From: Halomonas meridiana
GTDB taxonomy: Bacteria; Pseudomonadota; Gammaproteobacteria; Pseudomonadales; Halomonadaceae
Direction of reading: 5' to 3'
DNA: 64,000 nt
NCBI RefSeq assembly: GCF_009846525.1
Contig: NZ_CP024621.1
Span: forward strand, 3,100,001 to 3,164,000
The translations under genes and the position numbers were made by a program. Numbering within the stretch: the stretch's first letter is position 1; the number at the start of each line of letters is the position of its first letter. The notes below the pieces were generated by a model. The model ran no database searches. It was not told where the DNA came from and saw only the letters and a program-made list of their open reading frames with translations. Positions 9,081 through 19,600 of this stretch are shown here, piece after piece.

Positions 9081-9830
9081 ATGTCATATCCTGCCAGCCA
9101 ACGACGTTCACTGCTGCAAGAAGCGCGCTGCCAAACCTGTAGTTTAAGCTCGCTGTGCTTACCGCTTGCCCTGGAGCTTGAGGATATGAGCCAGTTCGAT
9201 GCCATCATTCGCCGTCGCTCGCCGCTGAAGAAGGGCGAACCGCTGTTTCGTCAGGGCGACGCGTTCACCAGCGTTTATGCCGTGCGCTCTGGCAGTTTGA
9301 AACAGGTGACCAGCGAAGGGAACGGTAACGATCAGCTCACCAACTTCTTTCTGCCCAGCGAGCTGGTCGGCTTGGATGGTATCGACGAAGAGTACTACCC
9401 CGGTACCGTGATTGCCCTGGAGACGACCACGGTATGCGAAATTCCGTTCGACCGCTTGGAGTCGCTCTCCCAAGAACTGCCCGAGCTGCGTGGTCAGCTT
9501 TACCGCAGCATGAGTAAAGAGCTGCGCGATGACCGTAAGATGATGCGCTTGCTGTCACGCAAAACCGCCGACCAGCGGCTCGCCAGCTTTTTGATTACGC
9601 TCTCTGACCGCTTCCGTCGCCGGGGTTACTCCCCCTACAGCTTTCGGCTGTCGATGTCGCGGGCCGATATGGGCAACTACCTGGGTCTGGCGGTGGAAAC
9701 GGTCAGCCGTATTCTCAGCCGCTTTCAGCAGCAGGAGGTGGTGGCCGTTTCGGGTCGCGAGGTGAATATTTTGGACATGCAGCGCCTCATCACCCTGGCA
9801 GAAGAGGAGGCGCAGACGATTACACGTTAA
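9081..9830 (+). CDS. fnr: Fnr/Anr-type oxygen-sensing transcriptional regulator
   Basis: This 249-residue CRP/FNR-family regulator has an N-terminal cluster [10 protein letters not shown] (Cys17, Cys20, Cys26) with the same spacing as the 4Fe-4S ligands of FNR, and a fourth Cys in TTTVCEIPF. The cNMP-like beta-roll is followed by a dimerisation helix and a C-terminal HTH ([20 protein letters not shown]), whose E-SR recognition residues fit TTGAT-N4-ATCAA sites. It is the likely regulator of hemN and the cco genes here. In Pseudomonas the equivalent gene in the same neighbourhood is anr. Its last 11 bases overlap the 3' end of ttcA on the opposite strand. Confidence 0.95.
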   Translation: MSYPASQRRSLLQEARCQTCSLSSLCLPLALELEDMSQFDAIIRRRSPLKKGEPLFRQGDAFTSVYAVRSGSLKQVTSEGNGNDQLTNFFLPSELVGLDGIDEEYYPGTVIALETTTVCEIPFDRLESLSQELPELRGQLYRSMSKELRDDRKMMRLLSRKTADQRLASFLITLSDRFRRRGYSPYSFRLSMSRADMGNYLGLAVETVSRILSRFQQQEVVAVSGREVNILDMQRLITLAEEEAQTITR

Positions 9831-10728
9831 ACGCCTGAATGCGGCTCTCCATCAGCGCCGCCTGCTTCGCTTCCAGACCGGCAAAGTCGAATAGCTCGCG
9901 GTCGGCAAGCTGGGAAGGGGCGACGTTGGTGACGGCTTTGAACATGCTCTCCAAACGGCCAGGGTGCTTCTTGTCCCACTCTGCCAACATCTCTTTGACG
10001 ATCTGGCGCTGCATGTTGGGCTGTGAACCGCACAGGTTGCAGGGAATGATCGGAAACGCCATCAGCCGTGAAAACTCTGCAATGTCCGCCTCTTTGCAGT
10101 ACGCCAGCGGGCGAATCACGATATTTTTCCCGTCATCAGAGAGCAGTTTCGGCGGCATGGCCTTCAGCGTACCGCCGAAGAACATATTCAAGAACAGCGT
10201 TTCCAGAATGTCTTCCCGGTGGTGGCCCAGGGCAATCTTGTTGGCGCCAATCTCGTCGGCAAACCCATACAACGAGCCACGGCGCAGACGTGAACAGAGC
10301 GCGCAGGTGGTCTTTCCTTCCGGCGTTTTCTCCTTCACGACCGAATAGGTATCACGTTCGAGAATGTGATACTCCACCCCCAGCTTGTCTAAGTACTGGG
10401 GCAACACGTGCTCCGGGAAACCAGGCTGCTTTTGGTCCATATTGACCGCCACGAGCGAGAAATTGACCGGCGCGTTGCGCTGAAGATTGCGCAAGATCTC
10501 CAGCATCGTGTAGCTGTCTTTGCCACCGGAGAGACACACCATGACCCGGTCGCCCTCTTCGATCATGTTGTAATCGATGATGGCATTTCCCACTTCGCGC
10601 CGCAGGCGTTTTTGCAACTTGTTGAATTCACGCTTCTGCTTGGCATCCTGCAGCTCATGCTGCTGGGCAAGGGACTCGTCAGACGCGCTGTCTGACGCAG
10701 TAGGGTCAAAGTAGTCAGGTTGTAACAT
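9820..10728 (-). CDS. ttcA: tRNA 2-thiocytidine(32) synthetase TtcA
   Basis: This 302-residue PP-loop ATPase installs the 2-thio group on cytidine 32 of certain tRNAs. Signatures are the P-loop [13 protein letters not shown] and two CxxC pairs (CALC and CNLC) that bind the 4Fe-4S cluster. ATG at 10728 is chosen (MLQPDYFDP); the frame is open 24 codons further upstream but without typical family sequence. Its stop lies inside the end of fnr, giving a convergent 11-bp overlap with no room for a terminator between the two genes. Length and motifs are normal. Confidence 0.95.
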   Translation of the reverse strand: MLQPDYFDPTASDSASDESLAQQHELQDAKQKREFNKLQKRLRREVGNAIIDYNMIEEGDRVMVCLSGGKDSYTMLEILRNLQRNAPVNFSLVAVNMDQKQPGFPEHVLPQYLDKLGVEYHILERDTYSVVKEKTPEGKTTCALCSRLRRGSLYGFADEIGANKIALGHHREDILETLFLNMFFGGTLKAMPPKLLSDDGKNIVIRPLAYCKEADIAEFSRLMAFPIIPCNLCGSQPNMQRQIVKEMLAEWDKKHPGRLESMFKAVTNVAPSQLADRELFDFAGLEAKQAALMESRIQAFNV

Positions 10729-10803
10729 GATCGTCGCACTGCCGATGGGTGAAGGAGCAGCGCGTATTCTAACAACACTCCGAAGCTCTACCCAATACAA
10801 ACC

Positions 10804-11463
10804 CTAGGCCGTCAGGGCGATCTCACGCTGTAAACGCAGGTAGAGGAGCGCGCTGGCGGTGGCTTCACTGACCACGCTGGGCCAGATCAATGGCGGTAGC
10901 TGCCAGCGAGCCAACGCTACGCCAAGCGGGTCGAGGGTATCGATGTGTGGATGCAGCCGCCGCAGCTGTCGCCCGTGCAACTTGGCAACGTCCACCTGGG
11001 CGTTGGGGAGACCAAACCCCAATACGCTTTTGAACAGCCCGTTCAAAGGTTCGAGGGTGTGCTCCAACTGCCAGCCGACCAGCGGCCGGTTGCCGATGAA
11101 GTCGGCCAACTCCGTCAGGCACTCGGCATCTGGCGTGCGCGGCGCGTCGGTGGCGTGCAGCTGGTGATGGCGTCGCAGGGTAGCAGGGACTAGCGCGGGC
11201 GAAACCGACAACGTGGCCCACCACATACGACTGGTGTGCACACGGCGCGGGGTCAGTACCACCGCCGCTACGCTGATCACCGCTGGCTGACCCTCGCTCA
11301 CCTGGCAGGCCATGGCCACGGACTCTTCCCCCATGTAGGGCTGAAATAGCCAGGCATACGGCGAATCGGCCCAGCGGCGACGGTCGCTTTCTCGCTGAAG
11401 CAGCGTTCTCAGCGAGCCGCTGAGCAGCGTCATGTGTCGGTCTAACAGGCGCATTCCGCTCAC
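10804..11463 (-). CDS. DnaQ-like 3'-5' exonuclease-family protein, apparently degenerate
   Basis: This 219-residue protein is encoded directly after the CBS/nucleotidyltransferase gene, where other gammaproteobacteria carry a DNA polymerase III epsilon-like exonuclease. The second half (NRPLVGWQLEHTLEPLNGLF, then AQVDVAKLHGRQ, then LDPLGVALARW) has the spacing of Exo II and following motifs. The expected first-motif DxE and the usual Exo II Asp are not visible, so it may be catalytically inactive. A GTG start at 11463 overlaps the upstream TGA (GTGA); ATG at 11454 is the alternative. Family assignment is by weak motif similarity and context. Confidence 0.6.
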   Translation of the reverse strand: MSGMRLLDRHMTLLSGSLRTLLQRESDRRRWADSPYAWLFQPYMGEESVAMACQVSEGQPAVISVAAVVLTPRRVHTSRMWWATLSVSPALVPATLRRHHQLHATDAPRTPDAECLTELADFIGNRPLVGWQLEHTLEPLNGLFKSVLGFGLPNAQVDVAKLHGRQLRRLHPHIDTLDPLGVALARWQLPPLIWPSVVSEATASALLYLRLQREIALTA

Positions 11464-13277
11464 GAGTACTCCAAATGGTAGCGGTGGGAAAGACGCTGCT
11501 TGAAGTCTTTCACGATGTGCAGGGCTTCGCGCAACAGGTCTCGTTCCAGTGAAGAAAGCTCTTGTACCACGACCCGATTGGTACGCTTGGCGTGGGTGCC
11601 CTCCATGTCCTGGAGCTGCTGGCGAAGACGCAACTCGGTGAATAGCGCCAGGGCTTCGCCGAGATCATCGGCAAACCGGCGATCCAACCGCCCATCGATG
11701 GCCAGCGCCTCCAGGCGATCCAGGGTCGACGTGGCCTTGATGCGCCGCTCAAGCGCCATGGTGCGCACGCCGTGCACGATAGGGAAGATGCCGCCTTTTT
11801 TGATATCGATACCGTGTTGGGGCTTCTTCAGCGAGCCAAATAGCGTCAGCGGCGTCGAGAAGCGCAGCGCTGCCCGAGCAAAGTAAGAGAGCAGCAGCTC
11901 ATCGTGGGAGCAGCGCTCGAACAGCGCCTCACGTATTTGATCCAGTAGCGCGGGGTTACCTGCCACGCCGTGGGAGTCGAGCAGAATCGCCAGTTTCATC
12001 AAGCTGTCACCGTCCCGGGCGCTCACCCATTTGGCGATACGGCTCTTCCACTGCGAGACGGTGCCCACCCACTCGGGATTGGACACCATGATGTTCCCAG
12101 GACACGGCGGGTAACCCAACTGGATCAGCGTGTCGGTGAGCCCGCTCATCGCCTCGTGCACCTCGGGCCACTGGCAGTCGTCGGCCAGGATCAGGCCATT
12201 GTCCTGATCGGTTTTTAGAATCTGTTCGCCGCGCCCTTCGCTGCCCATCACCATCAGGCAGCTATGGCGGTGGTACTGCTCGGGCACCGTAAATCCCCAC
12301 GCTTTGCTCATGATGCGACCATTGAGCGCCGCCAGTAACTCCATGGCAAAGCGCAGCTTCACGCCCTGGGCCATCAGCGCGTTGACCAACTCCGGCGTAC
12401 GCTGGCTGGCGGCCGCCAAGGCTTCCAGGCTATTGGCTTGCTCGACCTGCAAGCTCACTACGTAGCTGCGGCTGGAGAAGAAGCTCAGCACGTCCATCAG
12501 CTCTACGACGCCCCGAACGCGCTCGTCCTCCATCACCACGACCCGGGCGACCTTATGGCGAGTCATCAGTATCAGTGCTTCAAACAGGTACTGCTCGGGG
12601 GTCACGGTGACCAGCGCCTGGTTTGCCAACGCCTCTACCGGGGTATGCTGGGTGCTGTCCCCCAGCACTAAGCCATTGAGCAGATCGGTTTTGGTGACCA
12701 TGCCCAGCGCGCCTTGCGTCCCTACCAGCAGGCTATCGGCGTGACTCTCGTTTAACTGACGCACGGCATCGCGAATACTTTTCGATGCGTCGATCAACAG
12801 CGGCTCACGCATGCACTCGTGCACCTTGGCTAGCATGAAGCCTGCCATCGTCACGCCCCCCTCGGCGCGCTTTTCGGTGAGCAGGCGCGCCTTATGGGAG
12901 AGCGACTGTTTGAAGAACTGCTCGAAAGGAGGATAGTGTCGGCAGAGCTGCACGAACAGCGCTTTAGGCATCACATAGCACAAGCACTCTTGTTCGGCCT
13001 GGAAACGGTAGCGGCTTTTACCGTTGAGAATGCTGATCGCCCCAAACAGGTCCCCGGCCGTGTAGTGGCCAATCCGCGCGCTGGCGGCGGGTAGCGTGGG
13101 GTCCAGCTCGGCGACCTCTCCCTTGTGAATGAGAAATACCGACTCGCCTGCCTGGCCCATCTCAAGAATGATTTCATCCCGGTCGAAGTAGGCAAGGTCC
13201 ATACCGCGACGAACGTGATCGCGCCCCGCATCATCCATCAGCGAAAACGGCAGTTGGGAGAGATCCACGTCTACCAT
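11460..13277 (-). CDS. cNMP-binding / CBS / DUF294 nucleotidyltransferase-like protein
   Basis: This 605-residue cytoplasmic protein has an N-terminal cyclic-nucleotide-binding-like domain (about residues 15-140), two CBS repeats (about 155-280), a GlnD-like nucleotidyltransferase domain with MGSEGRGEQILKTDQDNGLIL (about 345-375), and a C-terminal DUF294 domain. Such proteins accompany acetate/solute symporter and acs genes in Vibrio, Shewanella and Pseudomonas and are thought to be signalling proteins; the substrate is unknown. ATG at 13277 follows GAGG at good spacing; the GTG at 13289 does not. The stop overlaps the start of the exonuclease-like gene. Confidence 0.88.
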   Translation of the reverse strand: MVDVDLSQLPFSLMDDAGRDHVRRGMDLAYFDRDEIILEMGQAGESVFLIHKGEVAELDPTLPAASARIGHYTAGDLFGAISILNGKSRYRFQAEQECLCYVMPKALFVQLCRHYPPFEQFFKQSLSHKARLLTEKRAEGGVTMAGFMLAKVHECMREPLLIDASKSIRDAVRQLNESHADSLLVGTQGALGMVTKTDLLNGLVLGDSTQHTPVEALANQALVTVTPEQYLFEALILMTRHKVARVVVMEDERVRGVVELMDVLSFFSSRSYVVSLQVEQANSLEALAAASQRTPELVNALMAQGVKLRFAMELLAALNGRIMSKAWGFTVPEQYHRHSCLMVMGSEGRGEQILKTDQDNGLILADDCQWPEVHEAMSGLTDTLIQLGYPPCPGNIMVSNPEWVGTVSQWKSRIAKWVSARDGDSLMKLAILLDSHGVAGNPALLDQIREALFERCSHDELLLSYFARAALRFSTPLTLFGSLKKPQHGIDIKKGGIFPIVHGVRTMALERRIKATSTLDRLEALAIDGRLDRRFADDLGEALALFTELRLRQQLQDMEGTHAKRTNRVVVQELSSLERDLLREALHIVKDFKQRLSHRYHLEYS

Positions 13278-13884
13278 GGGCGACCTCACTTAAGGGCAGT
13301 GACTAAAGAGAACTAGAAACGGTTTGAAGACCTGTAGACACATTGACTCATTATACTTTCCGCTATAGCGCTAACGTCTTAACGACGTTTGTTTAGCGAC
13401 GAAAGTAGTGGCTTTTTTACTCACTTTTAAATCGACTAAACACCACTTGTTAAGGTAGCAAACATTGCTTTTAACCGAGCCATAGACCATTGTCCTATCA
13501 CCGCCAGGAAGGCGTTTAAAGAACGCTGAAAGCTCATGAAAAATAATGCTTTATATTCATACAACTCCTGTTTGCCACGTGACTAAAAGCGCCTGATACC
13601 AAAGTCTGGGATTTATTTTCGGCGATTATTGCCCAGTATTATCAGCGAGTCATACAGGGTAATCGCACACCACCTGTCTAACGCACTTCAAGCCGCTGAC
13701 GATAACTTGCCGATCACCCCTTAACGACACAAAACGGCTTAACAATAAGAAGGTGACGTGCTTGGCAACGCTGACTTACCGCTCACTCACCAGCGCGGTG
13801 TTCCATGCGGGGTTGCCCTGATGAACCACACGCTATCTTGAGTTCACTTTCCAACCCTAAAAATCACAACTGGAGAGCAACACA
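13278..13884. promoter_or_regulatory. 607-bp AT-richer divergent control region of the symporter cluster
   Basis: No gene is seen here. The region separates the DUF294 gene (minus) from the DUF4212 gene (plus). A perfect minus-strand TATAAT lies at 13350-13355, about 72 bases before the DUF294 ATG, without an obvious -35 match. CGCTATAGCG at 13361-13370 is a 10-bp palindrome, and AACGTC (13373-13378) / GACGTT (13384-13389) form an inverted repeat. GGAGAG at 13872-13877 is the ribosome-binding site of the DUF4212 gene. An AT-rich region of this length suggests regulator binding, possibly by the CrbR-like protein encoded nearby, but no known site was recognised. Confidence 0.4.
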
Positions 13885-14145
13885 ATGGCAGACGATAAAT
13901 CCAATGCTGCTGAATACTGGAAGGCCAACGTCCGGCTAATCTTCGGATGCCTGGTGGTTTGGGCATTTGTCTCCTACGGATGTGCCATCCTGTTCCGTCC
14001 GCTGCTCGCGGGCATTCCCGTTGGCGGTACGGACCTGGGCTTCTGGTTTGCTCAGCAAGGCTCCATTCTTACCTTCATCGTGCTGATCTTCTTCTACGCC
14101 TGGAGAATGAACACGCTCGACAAAAAATACGGCCTGGGGGAGTAA
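13885..14145 (+). CDS. DUF4212 small subunit of sodium:solute symporter
   Basis: This 86-residue protein has two transmembrane helices and matches the DUF4212 pattern: YWKANVRLI near the N-terminus, LGFWFAQQGSI in the loop, and YAWRMNTLDKKYG at the end. These small subunits are always paired with a large sodium:solute symporter of the VC_2705 subfamily, encoded 6 bases downstream here. This differs from the DUF485 protein that precedes actP in enteric bacteria. A GGAGAG ribosome-binding site lies upstream. A role in acetate or other short-chain carboxylate uptake is inferred from the acs/CrbSR context. Confidence 0.9.
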   Translation: MADDKSNAAEYWKANVRLIFGCLVVWAFVSYGCAILFRPLLAGIPVGGTDLGFWFAQQGSILTFIVLIFFYAWRMNTLDKKYGLGE

Positions 14146-14151
14146 GCCAGC

Positions 14152-15933
14152 ATGAGCCAGTTTGCAATCAACTTACTGTTCGTTGGCGCCTCGTTCGCGC
14201 TCTATATCGGGATTGCGATATGGGCGCGAGCGGGCTCCACCAAAGACTTCTATGTCGCCGGCGGCGGCGTACACCCCATTACCAACGGTATGGCCACGGC
14301 AGCCGACTGGATGTCGGCGGCATCGTTCATCTCCATGGCGGGTCTGCTCGCGTCTGGCGGCTACGCGAACTCTACGTTCCTGATGGGCTGGACCGGTGGC
14401 TACGTCATCCTGGCGATGCTACTGGCCCCGTACCTGCGTAAGTTCGGTAAGTTCACCGTGCCTGACTTCATCGGCGATCGCTTCTACAGCAACACCGCGC
14501 GTTTAGTGGCGATTGTGTGCTTGATCATTGCGTCGGTGACCTACGTCATCGGCCAAATGACCGGCGCAGGCGTGGCGTTCTCCCGCTTCCTGGAAGTGAG
14601 CAACACCTGGGGTATCTGGATTGCCGCAGCGATCGTCTTCATGTACGCCGTGTTCGGCGGTATGAAAGGCATCACCTACACCCAGGTAGCGCAGTACGTG
14701 GTACTGATCATTGCCTACACTATTCCGGCGGTGTTCATCGCCATGCAGCTCACCGGCAACCCGCTGCCGATGTTCGGTATGTTCAGCACGCACACCGAAT
14801 CCGGCGTTCCACTGCTGCAAAAGCTGGATGACGTGGTGTCGGCACTTGGTTTCCGCGACTACACCGCTGACGTGGACAACAAGCTGAATATGGTGCTGTT
14901 CACTCTGTCACTGATGGTCGGTACTGCGGGTCTGCCCCACGTGATCATCCGCTTCTTCACCGTACCGAAGGTCGCCGATGCGCGCTGGTCAGCGGGCTGG
15001 GCACTGGTGTTCATCGCCCTGCTCTACCTGACGGCTCCCGCAGTGGGCTCCATGGCACGCCTGAACCTGATGACCACCGTCTATCCGGAAATGGCAGGTC
15101 AAACCGAGAACTACGAAGAGGCCGCGCGTAACCCGATCCTCTATGCCGATCGTCCTGAGTGGTTCCGCACCTGGGAAGAGACCGGCCTGATCACTCACAA
15201 CGACTTGAACGAAGATGGCCGGATTCAGTTCTACAACGGCGCTGCTGACTACGCAGACCGCGGCTGGGAAGGCAACGAGCTGGAGGTGAACAACGACATC
15301 CTGGTACTGGCGAACCCTGAAATTGCCAACCTGCCCGGCTGGGTAGTGGGTCTGATCGCAGCGGGCGGTATCGCGGCGGCGCTCTCCACCGCAGCGGGTC
15401 TGCTCTTGGCAATCTCGTCAGCGATCAGTCACGACTTGATCAAGACCATGATCAACCCGAAAATTTCTGAAAAAGGCGAAATGTTGGCAGCCCGTATCTC
15501 CATGGGTGGTGCGATCCTGCTGGCGACCTATTTAGGGCTCAACCCGCCCGGGTTTGCCGCTCAAACGGTCGCGCTTGCCTTCGGTATTGCCGGTGCCTCG
15601 CTGTTCCCTGCGCTGATGATGGGTATCTTCTCCAAGCGTATGAACAACAAAGGTGCGGTGGCCGGTATGCTGGCAGGCCTGATCTGTACCCTGCTCTACA
15701 TCTTCACCTACCTGGGCTGGTTCTTTATTCCGGGCACCAACATGCTGGCCAACACGCCAGACAACTGGATGCTGGGTATTTCACCGCTCTCGTTTGGTGC
15801 CGTAGGTGCCGTGATCAACTTTGCCGTGGCCTTCGTTGTCTCCAACGCCACCGACGCGCCGCCGCAAGAAATTCAGGACCTGGTGGAAAGCGTACGCTAT
15901 CCGAAAGGTGCTGGTGCTGCGGTTGATCACTAA
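14152..15933 (+). CDS. Sodium:solute symporter large subunit, VC_2705 subfamily (probable acetate/monocarboxylate uptake)
   Basis: This 593-residue polytopic protein of the SSS (SLC5) family has about 13-14 transmembrane helices. Visible signatures are FYVAGGGVHPITNGMATAADWMSAASF near the N-terminus, GGMKGITYTQVAQY, MVGTAGLPHVIIRFFTVP, and AALSTAAGLLLAISSAISHD. A polar insert between about residues 310 and 385 is typical of this subfamily. It is co-transcribed with the DUF4212 gene and followed by a strong terminator. Neighbouring acs and the CrbS/CrbR-like pair make acetate the likely substrate; other short carboxylates cannot be excluded. Confidence 0.9.
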   Translation: MSQFAINLLFVGASFALYIGIAIWARAGSTKDFYVAGGGVHPITNGMATAADWMSAASFISMAGLLASGGYANSTFLMGWTGGYVILAMLLAPYLRKFGKFTVPDFIGDRFYSNTARLVAIVCLIIASVTYVIGQMTGAGVAFSRFLEVSNTWGIWIAAAIVFMYAVFGGMKGITYTQVAQYVVLIIAYTIPAVFIAMQLTGNPLPMFGMFSTHTESGVPLLQKLDDVVSALGFRDYTADVDNKLNMVLFTLSLMVGTAGLPHVIIRFFTVPKVADARWSAGWALVFIALLYLTAPAVGSMARLNLMTTVYPEMAGQTENYEEAARNPILYADRPEWFRTWEETGLITHNDLNEDGRIQFYNGAADYADRGWEGNELEVNNDILVLANPEIANLPGWVVGLIAAGGIAAALSTAAGLLLAISSAISHDLIKTMINPKISEKGEMLAARISMGGAILLATYLGLNPPGFAAQTVALAFGIAGASLFPALMMGIFSKRMNNKGAVAGMLAGLICTLLYIFTYLGWFFIPGTNMLANTPDNWMLGISPLSFGAVGAVINFAVAFVVSNATDAPPQEIQDLVESVRYPKGAGAAVDH

Positions 15934-15988
15934 GTCATAATCGTTCCACCCTATTGCGCCGTCGGCCAATAGCGAACGGAACCATCTT

Positions 15989-16023
15989 CCATCGGGCTTC
16001 CTTAGGGGAGCCCGATGGCTTTT
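15989..16023 (+). terminator. Rho-independent terminator after the symporter genes
   Basis: A perfect 10-bp stem (CCATCGGGCT at 15989-15998 with AGCCCGATGG at 16009-16018) has a 10-base loop and is followed by CTTTTC. It isolates the two-gene symporter operon from the downstream membrane protein. Confidence 0.85.
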
Positions 16024-16037
16024 CAGAAGGAAAACGT

Positions 16038-16568
16038 ATGATTTGGCACTTAGTGGCCGCCGTGTTTGCAGGCCTTGCCGCGGCCGGGATTGGCCTACTG
16101 CTTCGCACCTTGAGCCGTAAACGACTTCCCAAGTGGATCGTGCCGGTGTTTGGCGGCTTGGGGATGCTGGGCTACCAAGTTCAGTTCGAGTACAGCTGGT
16201 ATGAACACAAGCAGCAACAGCTGCCGGACACGGCCAAAGTGATCTCCAGCGACACCTCTAGCCAGATCTGGCGGCCGTGGACCCTGCTATTTCCCATGAC
16301 CACGACCTTCAGCGTGGTGGATAGCGAAAACGTCCGTTCGCAAACCGTCGAGGGCGACGTGGTGGCCGAGTTCATTCTGTATCAGTTCGAGCGTCGCCAT
16401 ACGGACCTGATCACTACACAGCCCTACATCCTTAACTGCTCAAGCCGAGAGCTGGTTCCGCTAAACCCCGAGAGCGGCGAAGCGGATCTCGACGCGCTTC
16501 GATCTCTGCGGGAAACGTCACCGCTGCTAACTACCGTTTGCCAACTGGCCAACGAACGGCAGACGTAG
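16038..16568 (+). CDS. Uncharacterised membrane-anchored protein
   Basis: I do not recognise this 176-residue protein. It has two hydrophobic N-terminal segments (about residues 4-24 and 34-47) and a soluble remainder with a short Cys pair region (LNCSSREL) and no catalytic motif I can name. ATG at 16038 follows AGAAGG. It lies between the symporter terminator and the transporter-sensor kinase gene, 88 bases upstream of the latter, so it could be part of the acetate-sensing locus or an unrelated envelope protein. No frameshift is evident. Confidence 0.75.
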   Translation: MIWHLVAAVFAGLAAAGIGLLLRTLSRKRLPKWIVPVFGGLGMLGYQVQFEYSWYEHKQQQLPDTAKVISSDTSSQIWRPWTLLFPMTTTFSVVDSENVRSQTVEGDVVAEFILYQFERRHTDLITTQPYILNCSSRELVPLNPESGEADLDALRSLRETSPLLTTVCQLANERQT

Positions 16569-16656
16569 CGCCCTCCCTTCGCCTAGAATGGGGCCCTTTG
16601 CTAGGCGACGTACGGCTTAGACGTATCGTCACAGGTACGATTGGTGAGGAGACACT

Positions 16657-19600
16657 ATGTTTCATGGCGGGCTGCTGGTCGCGGTGTCACTGCTCTATAT
16701 CGCAGTGCTGTTTGGTATTGCCTGGTTTGGCGACCGCCGTGCTCGTACCCACGGCGCCAGCCGCCGCCGACCCATTATTTATAGCTTGGCACTCGCCATC
16801 TACTGCACGTCATGGACGTTTTACGGCGCGGTGGGCCAAGCAGCCACCGCAGGCTGGTCGTTTGCCAGTATCTTCGTGGGGCCTATTCTGACGTTTTTGC
16901 TCTTCTGGCCCGTCCTGGCGAAGATGATCCGCGTTGCCAAGCACCAAAACGTCACCTCCATTGCCGACTTCATCGCCTCGCGCTACGGTAAGACCCAGTC
17001 TCTCGCCGCCTTTGCCAGCTTGGTCGCCCTGATTGGCACCCTGCCCTATATCGCGCTACAGCTAAAAGCCGTCTCGACGACCTTCAGCGTCTTGACCGAC
17101 GCCCAAGACATGACACACGCCCCGCTGTTTGGCGATACGGCCTTCTACGTGGCGGTGGTCATGGCGATATTCGCCATTCTGTTTGGCACCCGGCACACCG
17201 ATGCCACCGAACACCACGAAGGCTTGATTCATGCGGTCGCCTTTGAGTCGCTGGTCAAACTGGTGGCGTTTTTAGTGCTGGGCGCCTTCGTCACCTGGGG
17301 CATGTTTGACGGCTTAGGCGAGCTGATGGGTCACGCCGAAAGCCAGCTAGAGCTGCAGCGCCAGCTCGCTAACCAAGACTTCGGTCAAAGCTTCTGGGCG
17401 CAAACGCTACTCGCCATGCTCGCCATTCTGTGCCTACCGCGCCAGTTTCACGTGGCCGTGGTGGAGAATATTCATCCGGACGATGCCACCAAAGCGCGCT
17501 GGCTGTTCCCACTCTATTTGCTGGCGATTGCCTTTTTCGTGGTTCCTCTAGCGGCCGCTGGCCTGCTGCTGTTCTCTGAAAGCGGCGTAGAGCCGGATAC
17601 CTATGTGCTTGCCCTCTCCATGGCGTCCGGCGAACAGTGGCTAACGCTGCTTACCTTCATCGGCGGTTTTTCTGCTGCCACCGGCATGGTCATTGTGGCG
17701 GCGGTGGCGGTGTCCATCATGATCTCGAACGAGATCGTCATTCCCGCGCTCTTCAGGCTGCGCTGGTTCGATACCAAAGCCCGAGACTATGGCCGTTTGG
17801 TGCTGCGCGCCCGCCGCCTCACCATCGTGGCCGTGCTGGCCATGGCGTACGGCTTTTATCAGCTGATTGGCGAGTTCACCTCGCTGGCCTCCATCGGCAT
17901 GCTTTCGTTTGCAGCAGCGGCCCAGTTTGCTCCGGCGCTGATTGGCGGGCTGTACTGGAAGCGCGGCAACCGCTTGGGCGTGATCGTGGGCATGAACGTG
18001 GGCTTTGCCATTTGGGCGTATAGCCTGCTGATGCCCGCCATGATTAACGCTGGCGTGCTGCCTCAAGCGTGGCTTACCGGTGGCCCGCTGGGACTTAATT
18101 GGCTGTCACCCACGGCGCTGTTTGGATTGAACCTGGGAGATACGTTTACCCACGGGGTCATGCTGTCGCTGGGTATTAACCTGTTCTGCTATATCTTTGT
18201 CTCGCAGGTCACCTCGCAGCGAGTCGTGGAGCGCATTCAGGCCTCGCTGTTTGTGGATAGCGTCGAAACCCGGCAAACCTCCGTAAATCGCCCCTGGACG
18301 GGGGCCACGACGGTGGGCGATTTGAAAGTACTGTGTGAGCGATTCCTGGGGGCGGGCCAAGTCGATCGCGCCTTCGATGATTACGCACGCCGAGCGGGCA
18401 AGCCGCTGGATGACGGTACCCGTGCCTCCATCGACGTGATCCAATTTACCGAGCGGTTTCTCGCCTCTGTCTTGGGGGCATCGTCGGCGCGGATCGTAGT
18501 GAACTCTGCTCTTCAAGGGCGAGGCATCGGCATTTCCGATGTCATTTCGATTGTGGATGAAGCGTCTCAGGTGTTGGAGTTCAACCGCGCCCTGCTGCAG
18601 GCCACCATCGAGAACATCAATCAAGGCATTAGCGTGGTCGATCAGAACCTGCGCCTGGTGGTGTGGAATCAGCGCTATTTAGAGCTGTTCCGCTTCCCCG
18701 ACCACATCATTCGCGTCGGCGCACCGATGGACCGTATCTTCCGCTATAACGCCCACAACGGTGAGTACGGCCCCGGCGACCCGGAAGAGCACGTGCAGCT
18801 ACTGCTGGATAACATTCGCGATGGCCAACCCCACCGCTACGTACGCTACCGCCAGGACGGCAGCGTGCTGGAAGTACAGGGCAACCCGATGCCCGGCGGC
18901 GGCTTTGTCTATACCTACCAAGACATTACCCAACAGAAGCGCATCGAAGAGGCGCTGATCCGCTCGGAAAACAACATCCGTATCTATACCGATAACGTCC
19001 CGGCGCTCATTGCCTACTTCGATAAAGAGAGCCGCTACCTGTTTACTAACCGCGCCTACGAGCAGGCGTTCAACATCGATCGCAACGCGGTGATCGGGCG
19101 GCGCTACGAAGACGTGCTGCCGGTAAAACAGGCTGAAGAGCGAGTGCCCTGGGTACAGCGCACCCTGGCCGGTGAACGGGTGAGTTTCGAAGTCTCCATG
19201 CGGGTCAACGATGCCATGCGCTATATGCTGGTGACCTACACCCCGCACTTTGGCGATAGTCAGTCGATTCTGGGCTTCTTTGCGCTGTATCAAGACATTA
19301 CCGAGCGCCGCCAGGCGGAAATTGCTCTGAAAGAGACCAATGAAACCCTGGAAGAGCGGGTGCGCGAGCGCACCCAGGCGCTGTCAGAAGCCAACGCGGC
19401 CCTGCGCCAGGAGAACCGCGTACGCGCCGAAGCGGAGCAGGCACTGCGCCAAGCGAAACAGCTCGCGGAAGACGCCAACGCCTCGAAAACCCGTTTCCTG
19501 GCTGCCGCCAGCCACGACCTACTGCAACCTCTGAATGCCGCGCGCCTGTTTACCTCGGCGCTGATGCAGAACGTCACCGCCAGCGACACTCAGCGCACCA

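Noticed and set aside
13885-15933. actP with DUF485 partner
   Set aside because: The small subunit has the DUF4212 pattern (GFWFAQQGSI, YAWRMN) and the large one fits the VC_2705 subfamily. The ActP/DUF485 label would be wrong, although acetate remains the likely substrate.
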